Positions 8,242 to 12,387 of a stretch of DNA of 12,387 nt are shown here, one piece after another. Source of the stretch: Sphingobacterium sp. UBA6711. Its GTDB lineage: Bacteria > Bacteroidota > Bacteroidia > Sphingobacteriales > Sphingobacteriaceae. Location: NCBI GenBank assembly GCA_002454415.1, contig DKIT01000070.1, positions 22,209-34,595 of the forward strand. Direction: 5' to 3'. Made by a program: the position numbers and the translations under genes. The notes beneath the pieces were generated by a model. That model had not been told where the DNA came from. It searched no databases and saw nothing but the letters and a program-made list of their open reading frames with translations. Positions within the stretch are counted from its first letter, which is position 1, and each line of letters starts with the position of its first letter.

Positions 8242-8249
8242 CAAAAGTA
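8242..8249 (-). promoter_or_regulatory. valS promoter -7 box
   Basis: The minus strand reads TACTTTTG, a full match to the Bacteroidota -7 consensus TAnnTTTG. It is 32 nt upstream of the ATG at 8209 and would give a leader of roughly 25 nt. I see no good TTTG at the expected -33 position (the sequence there is AAGG). The box supports the ATG at 8209 over the GTG at 8242. Confidence 0.55.
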
Positions 8250-8270
8250 AGGAATTCTACGTTATTTTCC

Positions 8271-8293
8271 TTGTTATCATTGATCTTGTTATC
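8271..8293. repeat. Short direct repeat TTGTTATC upstream of valS
   Basis: TTGTTATC occurs at 8271-8278 and again at 8286-8293, 15 nt apart, just upstream of the valS -7 box in the region shared with the divergent sulfatase-type gene. It could be a pair of protein-binding sites. With only eight bases in AT-rich DNA, chance is also plausible. Confidence 0.3.
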
Positions 8294-8433
8294 GATGTGA
8301 GCTGTGTGGCGCAGGAGTTAGAATAAAAGCGTGAAGTTCAGTGATCAGTAATCAAGGAAATAAAGAAGTCATACTTTTTTAATCTTTTCTTCATATTACT
8401 AAGTAATTAGCCTGAACTTAATGCAAATTAATG

Positions 8434-8441
8434 TAAATTTG
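8434..8441 (+). promoter_or_regulatory. -7 box for the LTA-synthase-like gene pair
   Basis: TAAATTTG fits TAnnTTTG at every fixed position and lies 24 nt before the ATG at 8466, giving a leader of under 20 nt. The -33 position reads CCTG, a partial match to TTTG. A weaker box, TACTTTTT, lies at 8372-8379 and would suit the alternative ATG at 8421. The rest of the 8210-8465 divergent region shows nothing else I can support beyond the items listed here. Confidence 0.45.
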
Positions 8442-8465
8442 CCTGTTTTATTTTTAAATAACGGG

Positions 8466-10346
8466 ATGCAACGATTTGCGAATGAGCTTAAAGCCTTAAC
8501 ACAGTATTTTTTATTTTGGTTAATCATCTGTTTTATAGATAGATTTATTTTTATTGCTGCTTTTTTCGAGAAGATCGGTAATTCTCATTTCGCGGAGATT
8601 TTTAGAATCTATTACCATGGCTTGAATCTTGACTTTTCAGCGGTATCTTATATCTGTGCACTCCCATTTCTTGCTTACTGTATTTTGGGATTTTTTCCGA
8701 AAGTCAACCCCAAACGTCTTCTTCTAGATATCTATACTATAATCGTATTGGTTTTCTTTTTTGTGACAAGTTTTATCAATGTGAATATCTATCGGGAATG
8801 GGGAGATAAAATTTCCAAACGTGCCATCGATGCTTTCTTTGCTTCTCCTTCGGGCGCTGTTGCATCGGCCGAGTCTACACCTGTATTTCTTCCTATTGTC
8901 GGGATGTTGATTGGTATTTTCTGTGGTTATTTTCTGTATCGCTGGATGTTGAAAAAGGTTTTATTTTTTAACATTAAGTCTCCCGTTGGTAATTTCTTCA
9001 AACTCGCAATCGGCGCTTTTGTTCTCTTTACTTTTATTCGTGGTGGATATGGAAGGGCTACATTAAATCCAAGTAAAGCGTATTATTCTGAAGAAACTTT
9101 CTATAATCATGCCGCTGTGAATACCCAGTGGTCACTTCTTCGCGATTTCTTTACAAAAAGTACAAAGCTTAAAAATCCGTATAATTTTTATGCGGATAAG
9201 AAAGATATTCAAAACGAATTAAAAGCTGCATTTCAAAGTCAGCCAGACTCAGCAGTACACGTACTTTCTACTACGCGTCCAAATGTGGTCATTATTATGT
9301 TGGAGAGCTTTGTGGGTGATTTAATTCAATCCCTTGGTGGTGAAAAAGGGATTACCCCACATATGGAAGAATTAATCAAAGGCGGGATTTTATTTGATCA
9401 TATCTATTCTGCAGCTGATCGGTCGGACAAAGGAATGGTCGCAATATTGAGTGGTTTTCCCGCTCAGGGTCCGGAAAGTATTATTAAATACATCGATAAA
9501 CATGAAAATATGCCTGCTATTGGTCAAGAATTCGATCGTGCGGGCTATGAAACATCATTTTATCATGGTGGACAAAGTGAATTTTATAATTTCAAATCGT
9601 ACATGTTAACACATGGTATTTCCAAAGTGGTGGATAATGCGAATTTTGGTTTAGATGCTGAACGTGCTTCTTGGGGTGTTTATGATCATGTTGTTTTTAA
9701 TCAGATGATCAAGGATTTTAACAAGGAAAAACAGCCCTTTTTCTCTACGATTTTTACTTTGATCAATCATGAGCCCTTTGAATTGAAGAATGGCTATAAG
9801 TTTGGCCAGTTGACCAATGCGGATAAATTCAGAAGTACAGCAAATTATACGGATTCAGCAGTATTCGATTTTATCAGTAAGGCGAAGAAGGAGGCCTGGT
9901 ATAAAAATACACTCTTTGTCGTTGTTGCCGATCATGGACATCGTCTGCCTTCGGAAAAATGGGAGCTATTTCATCCGAATCGTTTCCATATTCCATTAAT
10001 CTTTTTTGGAGATGTGATTAAGCCGGAATATCGAGGAAAGATCTTCAACCGAATAGGTAATCAGACCGATTTAGCAGCTACACTATTAACACAGCTGAAG
10101 CTCCCAACGGATAGATACCACTGGAGCCGGGATTTGTTTAATCCAACGACTCCGCAAATAGCGTTTTATAATTCTAAAGATGCTTTTGGGGTAGTAACAC
10201 CGCAGCAGGCAGCGTCATTTGACAATGTAGGAGGAATCATCAATTATCGATTGAATAAAGAATACCCTGCTGCAAAAACAGATAGCTTACTGAATATAGC
10301 GAAGGCCTATTATCAGGGTGTATATCGTGAATTTTTGAAATATTAA
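8466..10346 (+). CDS. LTA synthase family membrane sulfatase-type transferase, paralogue 1
   Basis: This 626-residue protein has five predicted membrane helices (about 12-32, 58-77, 86-106, 140-160, 176-192), an RGG-containing linker (from R192), then an extracytoplasmic alkaline-phosphatase-fold domain (about 271-545, PF00884-like). Likely catalytic residues by motif: E280 (LES), S320 in DRSDKG where LtaS has its Thr nucleophile, H435 (NHEPF), D489-H490 (ADHGH) and H508. Family members move phosphoglycerol or phosphoethanolamine from phospholipid to glycan or lipid acceptors. A Gram-negative Bacteroidota is not expected to make LTA, so the acceptor is unknown. The ATG at 8421 would add 15 residues but lies upstream of a good -7 box; from 8466 (MQRFANELKALTQYF) the protein runs straight into the first helix, so this start is preferred but not certain. 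It is the first gene of a pair with a related gene 21 nt downstream. Confidence 0.88.
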   Translation: MQRFANELKALTQYFLFWLIICFIDRFIFIAAFFEKIGNSHFAEIFRIYYHGLNLDFSAVSYICALPFLAYCILGFFPKVNPKRLLLDIYTIIVLVFFFVTSFINVNIYREWGDKISKRAIDAFFASPSGAVASAESTPVFLPIVGMLIGIFCGYFLYRWMLKKVLFFNIKSPVGNFFKLAIGAFVLFTFIRGGYGRATLNPSKAYYSEETFYNHAAVNTQWSLLRDFFTKSTKLKNPYNFYADKKDIQNELKAAFQSQPDSAVHVLSTTRPNVVIIMLESFVGDLIQSLGGEKGITPHMEELIKGGILFDHIYSAADRSDKGMVAILSGFPAQGPESIIKYIDKHENMPAIGQEFDRAGYETSFYHGGQSEFYNFKSYMLTHGISKVVDNANFGLDAERASWGVYDHVVFNQMIKDFNKEKQPFFSTIFTLINHEPFELKNGYKFGQLTNADKFRSTANYTDSAVFDFISKAKKEAWYKNTLFVVVADHGHRLPSEKWELFHPNRFHIPLIFFGDVIKPEYRGKIFNRIGNQTDLAATLLTQLKLPTDRYHWSRDLFNPTTPQIAFYNSKDAFGVVTPQQAASFDNVGGIINYRLNKEYPAAKTDSLLNIAKAYYQGVYREFLKY

Positions 10347-10367
10347 GATAGCTAAGAAATTAAAGTA

Positions 10368-12293
10368 ATGAAATTAAAAGGAGTATTCGCACCCTATTTT
10401 GCTGTTGTCATTCGTTTTGTCTTTCTTTTAATTATTTATGCTTTGCTGCGTTTAGGGTTTTATTGGACCAATATCTCCTTATTTCCCCATGTTAATGCGG
10501 GTAAACTCTTCGTGATTTTCGCTGGTGGGGTACGCTTTGATATCGTGGCCTTGCTGTATTTGAATATTCTTTATATTGTCATGCAGACTATTCCATGGCC
10601 GTTTAAATATAATCGAATTTATCAGCAGATTGCAAAATGGATTTTCGTGGTGACGAATTCGATCGGAATCGCGCTGAACCTTGTTGATTTTGCCTATTAT
10701 CCCTTTACATTAAAAAGAACAACGGGTACGGTAATGGACCAATTCTCGAACGAGTCCAATCTGTTGAAATTAACGTTTGACTTTTGCCTGGATTATTGGT
10801 ACCTCCTGGTAGTTCTCGCCTTAATCAGTTATGGTTTGCTTCGATCTTATACGTTTATTCAGGTGGAGAGGACAATCCGTTATACTTGGAAATCCTTCGT
10901 GCTGCAATTACCCTTATTTTTGTTGACTGCTTTTCTTTTCATTGGTGGTGTTCGTGGTGGATGGGCGCACAGTACGCGTCCGATTACTTTGAGTAACGCT
11001 GGCGACTATGTGGATACGCCGGAAGAAATGAATATTGTGTTGAATACGCCGTTTAGTATACTGAAAACTTTAAAAGCTGTCAGTCTTAAACCGGTGAAAT
11101 ATTATTCTGAAGAGGAACTTGTTCAGCTATATGACCCCATTCACTTGCCACAATCTGATAAACCATTCAATAAGAAGAATGTTGTCGTATTGATCCTGGA
11201 AAGCTTTGCCAAAGAGCATTTCGGCGAATTGAATAAAGACATTCAGGGCGGAAAATACAAAGGATATACACCGTTTTTGGATTCATTGATCCGAAACGCT
11301 TATACATTTTCGGATACCTATGCCAATGGAAGAAAGTCAATTGACGCACTTCCCTCAGTTATTACGGGAATTCCTTCTGTCGGCGAGCCTTTCGTGCTTT
11401 CTGTTTATTCTGGAAATGAAACAACAAGTTTAGCTAAACTTCTCGGAAAAAAAGGTTATGAAACCGCCTTCTTTCACGGGGCACCCAATGGAAGTATGGG
11501 CTTCTCAGCTTATATGAAATTGGCAGGGATCCAACATTATTTTGGAAAAAATGAATACAATAATGATCGTGATTTTGATGGTATATGGGGGATATGGGAT
11601 GAACCTTTTTTGCAGTTTGTTGCCAACAAGATGAATACGTTTCATGAACCATTTTTTGCGAGTTTTTTCTCCTTATCATCTCATCATCCATTTAAGGTCC
11701 CGGAGAAGTACCAGGGGCGTTTTCCCAAAGGACCGTTACCTGTGCAAGAACCTATTGGGTATACAGATAATGCGCTACGTGAATTTTTTGCGACAGCATC
11801 TAAAATGCCTTGGTATAAAAATACCCTGTTTGTGATTTGTGCAGATCACGCGACAGTAAGTTATCTGCCGGAATACCAAACTACAGCAGGTGCGTTTGAA
11901 ATCCCTATTATATTTTATTCACCTGGCGAAAATCTCGTTGGTAAGGCTGATAAACTGGTTCAACAAATAGATATTATGCCTACCGTATTGAATTATTTGC
12001 ACTATGATGAACCTTATTTTGCTTTTGGATCTGATGCGTTCAAGCCTGGTCGTGAAAACTTTGTACTGAACAACAATGCAGGCATTTATAATTTTTATTA
12101 TAAAGATTACATGATGTCTTATGATGGAATGAAATCGACCTCATTGTACAACTTGAAGCAAGATCGATTCATGAAAAAAGATCTTCTTCAACAACATCCC
12201 GCAATATTGGATACAATGGAAAGCAAAGTGAAAGCTTTTGTTCAACAATATAACAATCGAATGATCGAAAATAAGTTGACCTATAAAAAATAG
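10368..12293 (+). CDS. LTA synthase family membrane sulfatase-type transferase, paralogue 2
   Basis: This 641-residue protein has the same plan as its upstream neighbour: five N-terminal helices (about 9-33, 47-75, 88-112, 141-159, 177-197), the RGG linker (GGVRGGWAHSTRP, R196), then a sulfatase-fold domain (about 270-545) facing the periplasm. Likely active-site residues are E278 (LES), S324 in GRKSIDALPS at the nucleophile position, H439-H440 (SSHHPF), and D493-H494 (ADHATVSY); a WGIWDE motif (407-412) lies between. The two proteins share the linker, WYKNTLFV and ADH motifs but differ clearly around the active site (ADHATVSYLPEYQ here, ADHGHRLP upstream), suggesting different substrates rather than a recent duplication. 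The start follows the upstream stop by 21 A-rich nt, so it is almost certainly cotranscribed. The donor and acceptor are unknown. The stop codon lies within a terminator-like hairpin. Confidence 0.9.
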   Translation: MKLKGVFAPYFAVVIRFVFLLIIYALLRLGFYWTNISLFPHVNAGKLFVIFAGGVRFDIVALLYLNILYIVMQTIPWPFKYNRIYQQIAKWIFVVTNSIGIALNLVDFAYYPFTLKRTTGTVMDQFSNESNLLKLTFDFCLDYWYLLVVLALISYGLLRSYTFIQVERTIRYTWKSFVLQLPLFLLTAFLFIGGVRGGWAHSTRPITLSNAGDYVDTPEEMNIVLNTPFSILKTLKAVSLKPVKYYSEEELVQLYDPIHLPQSDKPFNKKNVVVLILESFAKEHFGELNKDIQGGKYKGYTPFLDSLIRNAYTFSDTYANGRKSIDALPSVITGIPSVGEPFVLSVYSGNETTSLAKLLGKKGYETAFFHGAPNGSMGFSAYMKLAGIQHYFGKNEYNNDRDFDGIWGIWDEPFLQFVANKMNTFHEPFFASFFSLSSHHPFKVPEKYQGRFPKGPLPVQEPIGYTDNALREFFATASKMPWYKNTLFVICADHATVSYLPEYQTTAGAFEIPIIFYSPGENLVGKADKLVQQIDIMPTVLNYLHYDEPYFAFGSDAFKPGRENFVLNNNAGIYNFYYKDYMMSYDGMKSTSLYNLKQDRFMKKDLLQQHPAILDTMESKVKAFVQQYNNRMIENKLTYKK

Positions 12294-12301
12294 GTCAGCT
12301 T
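12273..12301. terminator. Hairpin at the end of the LTA-synthase-like pair, possibly bidirectional
   Basis: AAGTTGACCTA (12273-12283) and TAGGTCAGCTT (12291-12301) form an 11-bp stem with one G-U pair around the loop TAAAAAA. The stop codon of paralogue 2 (12291-12293) lies in the right arm, and so does the putative TGA of the convergent frame (12295-12297). T-richness after the stem is modest in both directions (CTTTCGGACTGTTTTGTG rightward, ACTTATTTTCG leftward), so terminator strength is uncertain. Confidence 0.55.
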
Positions 12302-12387
12302 TCGGACTGTTTTGTGATTTTTACCCGTATGCTTCTGTCGACAATAAATAGCGTCAGGTCATAGACCAGGTAGATGACAGGTAATGT
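12295..12387 (-). CDS. C-terminal end of a convergent, unidentified membrane protein (partial)
   Basis: The last 93 bases are open on the minus strand only, giving 30 residues and a TGA stop at 12297-12295; the other two minus frames have stops. The visible residues begin TLPVIYLVYDLTLFIVDRS and end in a basic tail RVKITKQSES. That is the look of the last membrane segment of an integral membrane protein followed by a short cytoplasmic tail. Position fits a gene converging on the LTA-synthase-like pair with the hairpin between them. With so little sequence I cannot name the family, and an open frame of this length could arise by chance. Confidence 0.5.
   Translation of the reverse strand, partial: TLPVIYLVYDLTLFIVDRSIRVKITKQSES

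Noticed and set aside
5573..8326. Plus-strand open frames opposite valS, including one extending to 8326
   Set aside because: They mirror the codons of a fully conserved housekeeping gene and have no independent support.
8210..8420. T-box or other riboswitch leader for valS
   Set aside because: The likely promoter leaves a leader of only about 25 nt and no T-box-type conserved sequence or antiterminator structure is visible.
8421..8465. Extra N-terminal 15 codons of the first LTA-synthase-like gene
   Set aside because: They contain a consensus -7 box and would put an atypical segment before the normal cytoplasmic start and first helix. This is kept as the alternative start, not the preferred one.

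Overview
The window looks like ordinary core chromosome from a Bacteroidota bacterium, most likely Sphingobacteriaceae (Sphingobacterium or Pedobacter-like). Four things point there: the very long TamB-type protein, the type of valyl-tRNA synthetase, A/T-rich start regions with no clear Shine-Dalgarno sequence, and promoter -7 boxes of the Bacteroidota TAnnTTTG type. The genus is an inference from sequence style and was not confirmed by any search.

The left two thirds read leftward (minus strand). In transcription order they hold: valS (8209 to 5573), a clean intrinsic terminator (5517-5548), a small DUF4342-type protein (5138 to 4836), a DoxX-type small membrane protein (4812 to 4438), and a giant TamB/AsmA-like envelope protein starting at 4125 and running off the left edge. 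The 312-bp gap before tamB shows no convincing terminator, so tamB may have its own promoter, receive read-through from the DUF4342-DoxX pair, or both. The 434-bp gap between valS and the DUF4342 gene is the richest non-coding stretch. It holds a perfect 17-bp palindrome and a cluster of 11-nt repeats in both orientations.

The right third reads rightward. Two consecutive genes (8466-10346 and 10368-12293, 21 nt apart) encode paralogous polytopic membrane proteins with an extracytoplasmic sulfatase/LTA-synthase-type domain. They are divergent from valS, and each side of the shared 256-bp region has a good -7 box close to its gene. A hairpin overlaps the stop codon of the second gene. Beyond it the last 93 bases are open on the minus strand and look like the C-terminal end of a convergent membrane protein.

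Functionally the window combines one housekeeping translation gene with several envelope genes: TamB (inner-to-outer-membrane transport or assembly), two phospho-head-group transferase-like enzymes and DoxX. I found no mobile element, CRISPR array, tRNA, rRNA or defence system, and nothing that amounts to a new multi-gene system. The items most worth a second look are the palindrome and repeats at 5195-5442, the DUF4342-DoxX pair, and the two LTA-synthase-like paralogues with Ser at the likely nucleophile position.
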